DNA of 64,000 bases. Origin: Microbacterium sp. Leaf151. Lineage in GTDB: Bacteria; Actinomycetota; Actinomycetes; Actinomycetales; Microbacteriaceae. The notes beneath the pieces were generated by a model that made no database searches, was not told the DNA's origin, and saw only the letters and a list, made by a program, of their open reading frames with translations. How positions within the stretch are numbered: the stretch's first letter is position 1; each line of letters opens with the position of its first letter. The stretch is taken from contig NZ_LMOR01000004.1 of NCBI RefSeq assembly GCF_001424225.1, forward strand, positions 248,001 to 312,000, given 5' to 3'. Below, one piece after another: positions 1 to 7,938 of the stretch. The translations under genes and the position numbers were made by a program.

Positions 1-27
1 ACGCCCGCAGCAACCGCTGCGGAACGA

Positions 28-588
28 TCACGCCTGGAGCGCGAGCTGAAGGTCGAGCTCGATGGTGACGTCCTTGCCGACGAGCACGCCGCCGGTCTCG
101 AGGGCGGCGTTCCAGGTGAGGCCGAAGTCCTCGCGGTTGACGACGGTCTTGGCGGTCGCGCCGGCCTTGTAGTTGCCCCACGGGTCGGTGCCGAAGCCGC
201 CGAAGTCGAGCGAGAAGGTCGCGGGCTTGGTGATGCCGCGGATCGTGAGGTCGCCGTCGACGAGGAAGTCGCCGTCTTCGAGGCGGATACCGGTGGAGCG
301 GAAGTCCATGGTCGGGTACGTCTCGATGTCGAAGAACTCGGCGCTGCGGAGGTGCTGGTCGCGACCCTCGTCCTTGGTGTCGACCGAGGTGACGTCGACG
401 GAGGCCTCGACGGTGGCGTCGTAGGGGTTTTCGGGGGCGACGATCGTGGCGCTCTTGACGCCGAACGTGCCGCGCACCTTCGAGATCATCATGTGACGCA
501 CCGAGAAGGTGACCTCGCTGTGGGCGGGGTCGAGGACCCAGGTGCCGGTCTTGTAGCCGGGGATGTCGAGGGCAGTGGTGTCGGTCAT
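28..588 (-). CDS. YceI family protein
   Basis: A 186-residue protein made almost entirely of one YceI domain, beginning near residue 15 (GTWVLDPAHSEVTFSVRH) and running to the C-terminus. YceI proteins form a lipocalin-like barrel that binds a polyprenoid or other amphiphilic lipid; many are periplasmic, but this one has no signal peptide and should be cytosolic. I chose the ATG at 588 because AAGGAG stands five bases before it; an in-frame start 19 codons upstream lacks such a site. The gene is transcribed alone, downstream of the terminator that closes the FKBP gene. The family is clear; the ligand is not visible. Confidence 0.93.
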   Translation of the reverse strand: MTDTTALDIPGYKTGTWVLDPAHSEVTFSVRHMMISKVRGTFGVKSATIVAPENPYDATVEASVDVTSVDTKDEGRDQHLRSAEFFDIETYPTMDFRSTGIRLEDGDFLVDGDLTIRGITKPATFSLDFGGFGTDPWGNYKAGATAKTVVNREDFGLTWNAALETGGVLVGKDVTIELDLQLALQA

Positions 589-678
589 GTCACTCCTTGA
601 GGTCTGGGGAGCCGTGTCGGCGTCCTGAAGAAGCCGAACTCCCATTCACACGAATGTATTCCACGATCGAGGTAAACA

Positions 679-714
679 ACGAACCCGAGGGAGCCGTAGC
701 CCCCTCGGGTTCGT
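679..714 (-). terminator. Terminator of the FKBP gene
   Basis: A perfect 13-bp stem (679-691 with 702-714) closes a 10-base loop, 25 bases past the FKBP stop codon. On the minus strand it is followed by a T-containing stretch (GTTGTTTACC). It separates the FKBP gene from the YceI gene. Confidence 0.8.
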
Positions 715-738
715 GAACGTCGGGTGAAGAAGCCCCGG

Positions 739-1104
739 TCAGCCGACCTTCAGCAGGTCGATGATGAAGATGAGGGTCTTCCCGCCGAGGAAGTGTCCGC
801 CGGCAGGACCGTAGGCCAGGTGCGGCGGGATGACGAGCTCGCGGCGTCCGCCGACCTTCATGCCCGGGATGCCGTCCTGCCAGCCCTGGATCAACCCGCG
901 GAGGGGGAACTGGATGCTCTCGCCACGGCCCCACGACGAGTCGAACTCTTCGCCCGACTCGTACTCGACACCGGCGTAGTGCACGGTGACGGTGTCACCG
1001 GGCTTGGCCTCGTCGCCGTCTCCGACGATGATGTCGCGGATGACGAGGTCGGAGGGGGCGGGGCCGCTGGGAGCGTCGAACTCCGGCTTGGTGCGATCAG
1101 TCAT
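739..1104 (-). CDS. FKBP-type peptidyl-prolyl cis-trans isomerase, cytosolic
   Basis: A 121-residue single-domain FKBP. The family pattern is clear: VHYAGVEYESGEEFDSSW in the first half, then GWQDGIPGMKVGGRREL and IPPHLAYG, ending in a hydrophobic strand (LIFIIDLLKVG). It catalyses proline isomerisation during protein folding. There is no signal peptide, unlike the second FKBP in this window at 48178-49146, which is a lipoprotein. The start is uncertain: an in-frame TTG lies four codons upstream (1116), and GGAGG sits only one base before the ATG at 1104, which is tighter than usual. It has its own terminator and seems monocistronic. Confidence 0.93.
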   Translation of the reverse strand: MTDRTKPEFDAPSGPAPSDLVIRDIIVGDGDEAKPGDTVTVHYAGVEYESGEEFDSSWGRGESIQFPLRGLIQGWQDGIPGMKVGGRRELVIPPHLAYGPAGGHFLGGKTLIFIIDLLKVG

Positions 1105-1313
1105 GCCTCCATCCAAGCACGCCGCAACCGCTCAGGAAGCCCCTGGACAACGAACGGGGGAAAGACTCAGCGCCCGGTGCCGCGGCGATGCCTGCGTGTC
1201 TACCGGGCGCTGAGTTGGCCTACAACGATGGTGCGCCCGCCCCGGCCGACTGTCAAGACCCGGCCCGTTCGGCACGACACCATGACGCGCTACCAGCCTG
1301 CGGGAGAGCCGGA

Positions 1314-1358
1314 CCACGGCTCGCCGCGCCATGGCTCGCCGGGCCATGGCTCGGCGGG
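1314..1358. repeat. 3 x 15-bp tandem repeat just past the prsW stop codon
   Basis: Three 15-base units (1314-1328, 1329-1343, 1344-1358), each CCAyGGCTCGsCGsG, lie directly after the prsW stop codon on its downstream side. Read in another frame they would encode GEPW-type repeats, but no gene there is credible. Confidence 0.85.
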
Positions 1359-1360
1359 CC

Positions 1361-2521
1361 TCACGACGACAGCAAAGCCGTCCGAGCCGCCATCGTGCGC
1401 TCGAGCAGATAGCGCTCGGTCGCCGGTGCGTGCGGATCGCGGCCCGACAATGACCGCTGTCGCGCGGCGGCCAGTGCCGTGGCGTCGACGATGAACGTCT
1501 TCATCACCGCGGACCGGTCGCCGGGGAGGGTGCGCGCCCAGGCCACCGCGGAGCGGCGCCCGGGACCGGTGGCGAGCATGTCGACCTCTTGCGGGGTGAA
1601 CCAACCGGCCGCCGCGTACTCGCCGAGACGGGCCCGGGTCAGGCGGGTCTCCTCGCGTCGCAGCGCCAGGACGCCGAGGATGAACAACACGAACAGCGGC
1701 ACCTGTAGAGCCGCATACAGCTCGAAGAAGTCGAAGAACGTGGCCGAGCCGTTCCACAGTGCGTGCAGCACGATCGCGCCGATCACCCCGGGGATGCCGT
1801 AGGCCAGCGCCGCGCGCGTGCTCAGACCGCGGCGGGCGGCCAGGCCGAAAGCGAAGCCCGCGAGGCTGGTGAACATGACGTGCGCGAACGGGGAAAGCAC
1901 CGCCCGGAGGAAGAAGGTGCTCGCCACCTGCCCCGGCCCGCCCTCGAGGTAGCTGATGGCGAAGTACTGCACGTTCTCGGTGAGGGCGAATCCCGCCCCG
2001 ATCAGTGCCCCGTAGACGATGCCGTCGACCGGCCCGTCGAACACGCGGCGCGCGAAGGCGAAGATGAGCAGCACCCCGAGCCCCTTCGCCACCTCCTCGA
2101 CGATCGGTGCCTGCACGACAGCGCCGATGGCCGGCGGGAGCCCGCCGGTCACGAGGCTGATCAGCAGATCGATGCCCAGCGCGATCACCACCGACGCGAC
2201 AGCTCCCCACGCAACGGCGAAGACGAGCAGCCGCCGTGGCTCGGGCTCCCACCGGTCGATGTACCGCACCGCGAACCACACGATGACGAACGGGATCGCC
2301 GCGAGGATCAGACCGATGAAGGATGCCACCGTACCCAGGAAGCCGGTGAAGTACCGCACGAGCAGTGCCAACAGGGGCACGAGCAGCACCGCGATCACCC
2401 ACAGCGCCACGCCACCGCGACGTGACCGCGGGGGCGCCGCGGAGGCGGGCGCCTGCGGCGCGCTCGAGATGCGGGTGGGTTCACCCGATCCCGGTCGGGA
2501 GAACGGCGAGGGGGAGCTCAT
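1361..2521 (-). CDS. PrsW-family intramembrane metalloprotease
   Basis: A 386-residue polytopic membrane protein. A proline-rich, charged cytosolic N-terminus (about 35 residues) is followed by some eight hydrophobic segments. The PrsW signature residues are present: a Glu-Glu pair in IVEEVAKG (142-143), Glu182 in ENVQYF, His214 in HVMFTSL and His253 in HALWNG. The first three motifs match the glutamic/zinc intramembrane protease superfamily that includes Bacillus PrsW, which cleaves the anti-sigma factor RsiW. After the last membrane helix there is a soluble tail of roughly 110 residues. No anti-sigma gene is next to it, so the substrate is unknown. An in-frame GTG two codons upstream (2527) is an equal start candidate. 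Confidence 0.9.
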   Translation of the reverse strand: MSSPSPFSRPGSGEPTRISSAPQAPASAAPPRSRRGGVALWVIAVLLVPLLALLVRYFTGFLGTVASFIGLILAAIPFVIVWFAVRYIDRWEPEPRRLLVFAVAWGAVASVVIALGIDLLISLVTGGLPPAIGAVVQAPIVEEVAKGLGVLLIFAFARRVFDGPVDGIVYGALIGAGFALTENVQYFAISYLEGGPGQVASTFFLRAVLSPFAHVMFTSLAGFAFGLAARRGLSTRAALAYGIPGVIGAIVLHALWNGSATFFDFFELYAALQVPLFVLFILGVLALRREETRLTRARLGEYAAAGWFTPQEVDMLATGPGRRSAVAWARTLPGDRSAVMKTFIVDATALAAARQRSLSGRDPHAPATERYLLERTMAARTALLSS

Positions 2522-2606
2522 GCGCACAGCCTAGGGCCGAACTCCGGCACGGCATCCGGGGCTTGCGAGCTCCCCGGCCGCGCGCCCGTCCAGGTAGCGT
2601 GGACGT

Positions 2607-3473
2607 ATGCGCTTCGCCCACGCCCAGTCCCAGGAAGGGGCCGAAGCCCCCCGTCTCGTCTCGGTCCACGACGAGGAGATCGTCTTCGTCGACGCGCTCT
2701 TCGACGGCGCCCCCGGAACGCTCGAGCAACTGATCGCCGGCGGCGACGCCCTGCTCGACCGCGTGCGCGAGGCCGCGTCCTCGGCCCCGCGGCATCCGCT
2801 CTCCGGCATCCGGTACGCCTCGGCCGTCCTCGCTCCCCCCTCGATCCTCGCTGTGGGGCTGAACTACGCGGCCCACTCGGGCGAGCTCGGGCTCAAGACC
2901 GACGCGGGGCCGACGGTGTTCGTGCTCTGGCCCAACTCGCTCACCGCGCACGAGGCGACCACCTCGTGGCCGCGCGCGCTCAGCGAGGCCGTCGATTACG
3001 AGGCCGAGCTCGGCGTCATCATCGGCCGGCCCGGCCGGGACATCGCCGAGGCTGACGCGCTCCGACACGTGTGGGGCTACACGGTGGTCAACGACATCAC
3101 CGCCCGCAACATCCAGTTCTCCGAGGCGCAGTGGTCGCGCTGCAAATCCTTCGACGGTTTCACCCCGACGGGTCCGTTCGTGGTCACGGCAGACGAGATC
3201 CCCGACCCGCAGGACCTGCACATCTGGACGGTCGTCGACGGACACACCGTGCAGGATGCCAGCACCGGCCAGATGGTGCGGTCGGTGGCGACGCTGATCC
3301 ACAAACTGTCCGAGTCGGTGACGCTGCTGCCGGGGACCCTCATCTCGACGGGCAGCCCCGGCGGTGCCGGGTACTCACGCGATCCGCAGATCTTCCTCCG
3401 CGACCGCTCGACCGTGACCGTCGGCATCGACGGCATCGGCGAGCTGACGACCCACTGCCGCATCCTCGACTGA
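2607..3473 (+). CDS. Fumarylacetoacetate hydrolase (FAH) family protein
   Basis: A 288-residue protein with an N-terminal domain of about 70 residues and a FAH catalytic domain. Metal ligands expected for the family can be seen: Glu132 and Glu134 in DYEAELGVIIG and Asp163 in GYTVVNDITARN; SFDGFTPTGPF and LPGTLISTGSPGG also fit. Family members hydrolyse or decarboxylate oxo-acids, for example acylpyruvates, oxaloacetate or homoprotocatechuate intermediates. No aromatic degradation genes adjoin it, so the substrate cannot be told from context. It is divergent from prsW, with 85 bases between starts. Confidence 0.92.
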   Translation: MRFAHAQSQEGAEAPRLVSVHDEEIVFVDALFDGAPGTLEQLIAGGDALLDRVREAASSAPRHPLSGIRYASAVLAPPSILAVGLNYAAHSGELGLKTDAGPTVFVLWPNSLTAHEATTSWPRALSEAVDYEAELGVIIGRPGRDIAEADALRHVWGYTVVNDITARNIQFSEAQWSRCKSFDGFTPTGPFVVTADEIPDPQDLHIWTVVDGHTVQDASTGQMVRSVATLIHKLSESVTLLPGTLISTGSPGGAGYSRDPQIFLRDRSTVTVGIDGIGELTTHCRILD

Positions 3474-3579
3474 GCCGGCCCCGCTCCCGCGGGACGGAGT
3501 CTCACCGACGAGAGCGCTGCGGCCCGGACGGGACGTCAGCGAGAAGCGGTCTCGGCGTCACGAGAGGCGGCTCCGCGGT

Positions 3580-3610
3580 GAAGGGCCGGGACGTGTGGTC
3601 CCGACCCTTC
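3580..3610. terminator. Hairpin between the FAH gene and aspA
   Basis: A 13-bp stem (3580-3592 with 3598-3610, one G-U pair) with a five-base loop lies 14 bases past the aspA stop codon and between two converging genes. It could end transcription from both sides. Confidence 0.7.
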
Positions 3611-3623
3611 GTCGTTCAGCGGG

Positions 3624-5087
3624 TCACTCCTCCACGACGCTGTCGGCGGCCCGGACGATCGGGATGGCCGCGGTGACCGCCTGCAGGCCCGACAGGCGTG
3701 CGGGCGACAGCTGCTTCGTGACCTCTTCACGGGTCATCAGGCCCGCCTCCACGACGAGGTCGGCGACGTTGCGGTGCGTCAGCAGCGCGGTCTTGGCCAG
3801 CGCCGCGGACGCGGCGTAACCGATGAACGGCGTGAGCGCGGTCACGACGCCGACCGAAGAGCCGACCATTGCACCCAGTCGCTCGCGGTTCGCGGTGATG
3901 CCGTCGACGCAGTTCACGCGCAGAGTCCACATCGCCTGCCGCATCCAGGTGATCGACTGGTAGATCGAGTGCGCGATGACCGGTTCGAAGGCGTTGAGCT
4001 GCAGCTGGCCGCCCTCGACGGCCATGGTCACCGTCATGTCGGCGCCGACGACGGAGAAGGCCACCTGATTCACGACCTCCGGGATCACCGGGTTCACCTT
4101 GCCGGGCATGATGCTGGAACCCGCCTGGCGCGGCGGCAGGTTGATCTCGCCGAGCCCCGCCTGCGGGCCGGACGACAGCAGCCGCAGGTCGTTGCAGATC
4201 TTCGACAGCTTCACGGCGTTGCGCTTCAACGACGACGAGAACGACATGAAAGCACCGGTGTCGCTCGTCGACTCCACCAGGTCGGTCGCGGTCTCGAGGT
4301 CGAGGCCGGTGATGGCCCTCAGGTGCCGCAGCACCGCTCCCCCGTACCCGGCGTGGGCGGTGATGCCCGTGCCGATGGCGGTGGCGCCCATGTTGATCTC
4401 GTACATCAGGTAGGCGTTCTCGGTGAGGCGGCTGTAATCCTCGCCGAGCGTCGTGGCGAAGCCGTGGAACTCCTGACCCAGCGTCATCGGCACGGCATCC
4501 TGGAGCTGCGTCCGCCCCACCTTCAGGACGTCGTGGAACTCTTCCGCCTTCGCCAGGAACGACTTCCGCAGCATCGAGAGCTCTTCGAGCAGACTCTGCA
4601 GCGTCAGCGAGAGACCGATCTTGATCGCCGTCGGATAGACGTCGTTGGTCGACTGGCTGCGGTTGGTGTCGTCGATCGGCGAGAGGAAGGCGTAGTCGCC
4701 CTTCTCTCGGCCCGCCATCTCGAGGGCGATGTTGGTGATGACCTCGTTGGCGTTCATGTTCGTCGAGGTCCCGGCCCCGCCCTGGATGACGCCGACGGTG
4801 AACTCGTCGTGGAACTCGCCGTCGATGACGCGCTGGGCGGCGCGGTCGATGAGGTCGGCCTTCGCCTCGTCGAGCACGCCGATCTCGCGGTTGGCGCGGG
4901 CTGAGGCCTGCTTGACCATGGCGAGGCCCCGCACCAGGTCGGGGTACACCGAGATGGGGCGCTTGGCGATCGGGAAGTTCTCCAACGCGCGAGCGGTGTG
5001 GATGCCCCAGTACGCGTCGGCGGGGATCTCGAGCGATCCGAGGGAGTCGGTCTCGGTACGGGTGCGCGTCATCGCGTCCAAAGCCAT
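3624..5087 (-). CDS. aspA: Aspartate ammonia-lyase (aspartase)
   Basis: A 487-residue member of the aspartase/fumarase superfamily. It converts L-aspartate to fumarate and ammonia, feeding the TCA cycle. The superfamily signature GSSIMPGKVNP is at 323-333 and holds the catalytic-serine loop; TSTNMNANEV and GRTQLQDAVPMT are the other two conserved regions. TNMNANEV and QLQDAVPMT favour aspartase over fumarase C. The length fits the usual 460-490 residues. AAGGA stands eight bases before the ATG. It is transcribed alone and ends in a hairpin shared with the convergent FAH gene. Confidence 0.93.
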   Translation of the reverse strand: MALDAMTRTRTETDSLGSLEIPADAYWGIHTARALENFPIAKRPISVYPDLVRGLAMVKQASARANREIGVLDEAKADLIDRAAQRVIDGEFHDEFTVGVIQGGAGTSTNMNANEVITNIALEMAGREKGDYAFLSPIDDTNRSQSTNDVYPTAIKIGLSLTLQSLLEELSMLRKSFLAKAEEFHDVLKVGRTQLQDAVPMTLGQEFHGFATTLGEDYSRLTENAYLMYEINMGATAIGTGITAHAGYGGAVLRHLRAITGLDLETATDLVESTSDTGAFMSFSSSLKRNAVKLSKICNDLRLLSSGPQAGLGEINLPPRQAGSSIMPGKVNPVIPEVVNQVAFSVVGADMTVTMAVEGGQLQLNAFEPVIAHSIYQSITWMRQAMWTLRVNCVDGITANRERLGAMVGSSVGVVTALTPFIGYAASAALAKTALLTHRNVADLVVEAGLMTREEVTKQLSPARLSGLQAVTAAIPIVRAADSVVEE

Positions 5088-5262
5088 GGATACGTCCTTG
5101 TGGGTGTCACGGCGAGCAGGGATGCCCTGAGCCTAACGACCGCCTCGGGCGGAGTCGGTGGCCGCGACGGCCTGCCGCCGCATCCGCACCGTCCGGTGCG
5201 TCTATTGCACGCTCTGCGAGTACGCGCGGGCTGCCCTCCACCCGGGGGCGACGAGCAGCGGC

Positions 5263-6162
5263 TCACCGCTTTCGCGAGAACGCCTCGAGCCGCTCCTCCG
5301 CGCTCAGCGCCGCCATGCGCGCCGTCCACTCGGGGGTGAAGAAACCCGTCGCCTCCGCCTCGACGACGGGGACGACGGCATGCGTGACGGTGTCGTCCCA
5401 GACGTGCACGAGGTGGAAGGAGCGCCCGGCATCCATGCCGTTGACCTCATCGGCCGGACGGGCGAGATCCATCGTGTAACACGAGGCTGCGGCGACGCTC
5501 ACGGGAACCCCGGCGAACGTGCCCGATGTCGAGTAGTGCAGGTGGCCGGCGAGGATGGCCCGCACATCGCTTCCCCGGATGACCTCGGCGAGACCGCGCT
5601 GGTCGCGGAGCTCGAGGATGTCGAAGAACGGGATGTGCGTGGGCAGGGGCGGGTGGTGGAGGGCGAGGATCGTGCCGAGCGGAGCCGGCTCGACGAGCTC
5701 GCCGCGGAGCCAGTCGAGCTGCGCGGCGTCGAGGTCGCCGTGGTGCCAGCCCGGAACCGTCGAATCGAGGGCGATGAGCCGCAGACCACCGAGGTCCCAC
5801 ACGCCGGTCACCGGCTCCTCGCTCGCCTCTGCGTCGAGAAGTTCGGCGCGCAGAGCCGGCCGTTCGTCGTGATTGCCGGCCACCCAAACGACCGGTGCAC
5901 CGAGACGCGCCGCCCAGGGCTCCACCGCGGCGCGGAGGGCCCGATACGCCTCGGGCTCGCCGAGGTCGGTCAGGTCGCCCGTGAACACCACGGCATCCGG
6001 CCGCACGCCGGTCGCCTCGGCGGCCTCGAGCGTGCGCCGCAGGTGTCGCGCGGTGTCGTAGCGCTCGCCGAGCAGGCGGTCGCCGCCCAGCAGATGGGTG
6101 TCGCTGAGGTGGAGGATCACGCGCGCAGCGGGCGCGTGCTGACCGAAGTGCACGGATGCCAT
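5263..6162 (-). CDS. Metallophosphoesterase, CpdA (cyclic-nucleotide phosphodiesterase) type
   Basis: A 299-residue calcineurin-like phosphoesterase. The five metal-binding blocks are in order: SDTH (Asp21, His23), TGDLTD (Asp63), GNHDE (96-100), ALHHPP, and AGHLHYS. The length and spacing match class III phosphodiesterases such as CpdA and Rv0805, which hydrolyse cyclic nucleotides and other phosphodiesters using two metal ions. True cAMP activity is inference; related proteins often prefer 2',3'-cyclic nucleotides. No signal peptide. GAGGGA directly precedes the ATG. Confidence 0.88.
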   Translation of the reverse strand: MASVHFGQHAPAARVILHLSDTHLLGGDRLLGERYDTARHLRRTLEAAEATGVRPDAVVFTGDLTDLGEPEAYRALRAAVEPWAARLGAPVVWVAGNHDERPALRAELLDAEASEEPVTGVWDLGGLRLIALDSTVPGWHHGDLDAAQLDWLRGELVEPAPLGTILALHHPPLPTHIPFFDILELRDQRGLAEVIRGSDVRAILAGHLHYSTSGTFAGVPVSVAAASCYTMDLARPADEVNGMDAGRSFHLVHVWDDTVTHAVVPVVEAEATGFFTPEWTARMAALSAEERLEAFSRKR

Positions 6163-6202
6163 TCCCTCAGCCTAGGAGGGGGCTCCGACATCGCGTCCGG
6201 GT

Positions 6203-6532
6203 TCAGTGGTTGAACAGGATGAGCAGCAGAGCGCCGAGCACCACCGCCGCGCACACGGCGAAGCAGGCGTAGGCACCGAGGAGCGAGAGGCGCTTCTGGC
6301 CGTCGCTCAGCGGATTCTTCCGCGCGGCCTTCGCCACCGCCTTCTCGCCGCGGCGGCGTTGCTTGTCGGTGAGCACGGTGATGGCATCCGTGAACTCCGC
6401 CGGGGTCACCAGCGGAGGGCGCCCGCCGCGCACGAGCAGGCGCAGACCCAGCGCGTAGGACGTGACGACGATCGACGCACCCACGAGGGCGGCGACGAAG
6501 ACCTGCAGGAACGCTCCCCAGTCGATGACCAT
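6203..6532 (-). CDS. Small membrane protein coupled to the PiT phosphate transporter
   Basis: A 109-residue protein with two hydrophobic helices (about 7-32 and 83-107) and a basic middle section (DKQRRRGEKAVAKAARK). Its ATG shares one base with the TGA of the upstream phosphate transporter gene, so the two are translationally coupled. I do not know a function; coupling to PiT suggests an accessory or regulatory subunit. It is hidden inside a longer frame that reads antisense-like Arg-rich sequence through the transporter gene; only this part is real. Confidence 0.85.
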   Translation of the reverse strand: MVIDWGAFLQVFVAALVGASIVVTSYALGLRLLVRGGRPPLVTPAEFTDAITVLTDKQRRRGEKAVAKAARKNPLSDGQKRLSLLGAYACFAVCAAVVLGALLLILFNH

Positions 6533-7749
6533 CAGGCGTCCTTCCCGGCCTTGTCGCGGTCGAGCCGGCGCTGATGGCGCGTCGGCCCGGGCTTGCGGGG
6601 CACGTTCACCGCCGCTCCCGAGTCGGCGACCTCGCTCATCGCGTTCGCCGACGTGACCGAATCGCGGCGCGAGCGCAGGAACAGGCCCAGGATGATGATG
6701 ACGGCGATCACCGCGTCGACGGCGACGCCCCAGCCGCCCAGCCACACCACGATCAGCGCGGCGGCCGCCCCCACGGCACCTGCGGCGGGCAGCGTCAGCA
6801 CCCAGCCGATCATGATGCGTCCGACAGTGTTCCACCGCACGGTCGATCCGCGGCGGCCGAGGCCCGAGCCGATGACCGATCCCGACGCCACCTGCGTCGT
6901 CGACAGCGCGAAACCGAGGGCACTGGATGCCAGGATCGTCGCCGCCGTCGAGGTCTCGGCCGAGAAGCCCTGGGCGGGCTTCACGTCGGTCAGGCCCTTG
7001 CCGAGGGTGCGGATGATGCGCCAGCCGCCCATGTACGTGCCGAGCGCGATGGTGATGGCGCACGCGAAGACGACCCAGAGCTGCGGGTCGGGGTTCGCGC
7101 TGGACTGCCACCCGACGGTGATGAGGGCGAGGGTGATGACGCCCATCGTCTTCTGCGCGTCGTTGGTCCCGTGCGCCAGGGCGACGAGCGACGAGGTGAA
7201 GATCTGCCCCCAGCGGAAGCCGTCTCGACCGTCGGCCTTCGCGTCGTGGCGACGGGTGACGCCGTACGCGATCTTGGTCACGGTGAAGGCGATGATGCCC
7301 GCGGTGAGCGGGGCGATGAGCGCCGGCAGGATGACCTTGCTCAGCACCACGCCGGTGTCGATGGCGCTCGCGCCGACGCCCACCAGCGTCGCCCCGATCA
7401 GTCCGCCGAACAGGGCGTGCGACGAACTCGACGGGAGTCCGAGCAGCCACGTGAGCATGTTCCAGGTGATCGCGCCGATGAGGCCGGCGAAGATGATCGG
7501 CGGGAAGATGTCGGGACTGAGCTGATCTTCGCGGATCATGCCGCCCGAGATCGTCTTCGCGACCTCGGTCGACAGAAAGGCGCCGACCAGGTTGAGGCTC
7601 GCGGCGAGGAGGACCGCCACCTTGGGCTTAAGAGCACCGGTCGCGATGGGCGTGGCCATCGCGTTGGCGGTGTCGTGGAAACCGTTGGTGAAGTCGAAGA
7701 AGAGTGCCAGCACGATGACCAGCACGATGATGAGGGCTGCGCTCTCCAC
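6532..7749 (-). CDS. pit: Inorganic phosphate transporter, PiT family
   Basis: A 405-residue polytopic permease. The PiT signatures are both present: DFTNGFHDTANAMAT near the N-terminus and LVALAHGTNDAQKTMG in the second half, giving the usual inverted repeat. It imports phosphate as a metal-phosphate complex with protons. I chose GTG at 7749 because GGAAAG lies six bases before it and the first helix begins at once; a longer in-frame version starting with GTG at 7815 would add a 22-residue polar leader unusual for the family. A 109-residue membrane protein follows with a one-base overlap. The C-terminus is basic and cytosolic. Confidence 0.93.
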   Translation of the reverse strand: MESAALIIVLVIVLALFFDFTNGFHDTANAMATPIATGALKPKVAVLLAASLNLVGAFLSTEVAKTISGGMIREDQLSPDIFPPIIFAGLIGAITWNMLTWLLGLPSSSSHALFGGLIGATLVGVGASAIDTGVVLSKVILPALIAPLTAGIIAFTVTKIAYGVTRRHDAKADGRDGFRWGQIFTSSLVALAHGTNDAQKTMGVITLALITVGWQSSANPDPQLWVVFACAITIALGTYMGGWRIIRTLGKGLTDVKPAQGFSAETSTAATILASSALGFALSTTQVASGSVIGSGLGRRGSTVRWNTVGRIMIGWVLTLPAAGAVGAAAALIVVWLGGWGVAVDAVIAVIIILGLFLRSRRDSVTSANAMSEVADSGAAVNVPRKPGPTRHQRRLDRDKAGKDA

Positions 7750-7938
7750 CGTTCGCTTTCCGTGAGAAGGAGGAAGGGATGCCGACGAAATCGGCGTGAC
7801 GAACGAAGAGTTCACCTGGAGTTCGACACTCGTTCACCGAGGTCGCGTCGTCATCCTTTCATCGGCGGCGGCGGTGGTCAAACGCGCGCGGATCGCGCCG
7901 CCCGGCCCGATGTCGGGACGGCGCAGTAGCGTGGAACG

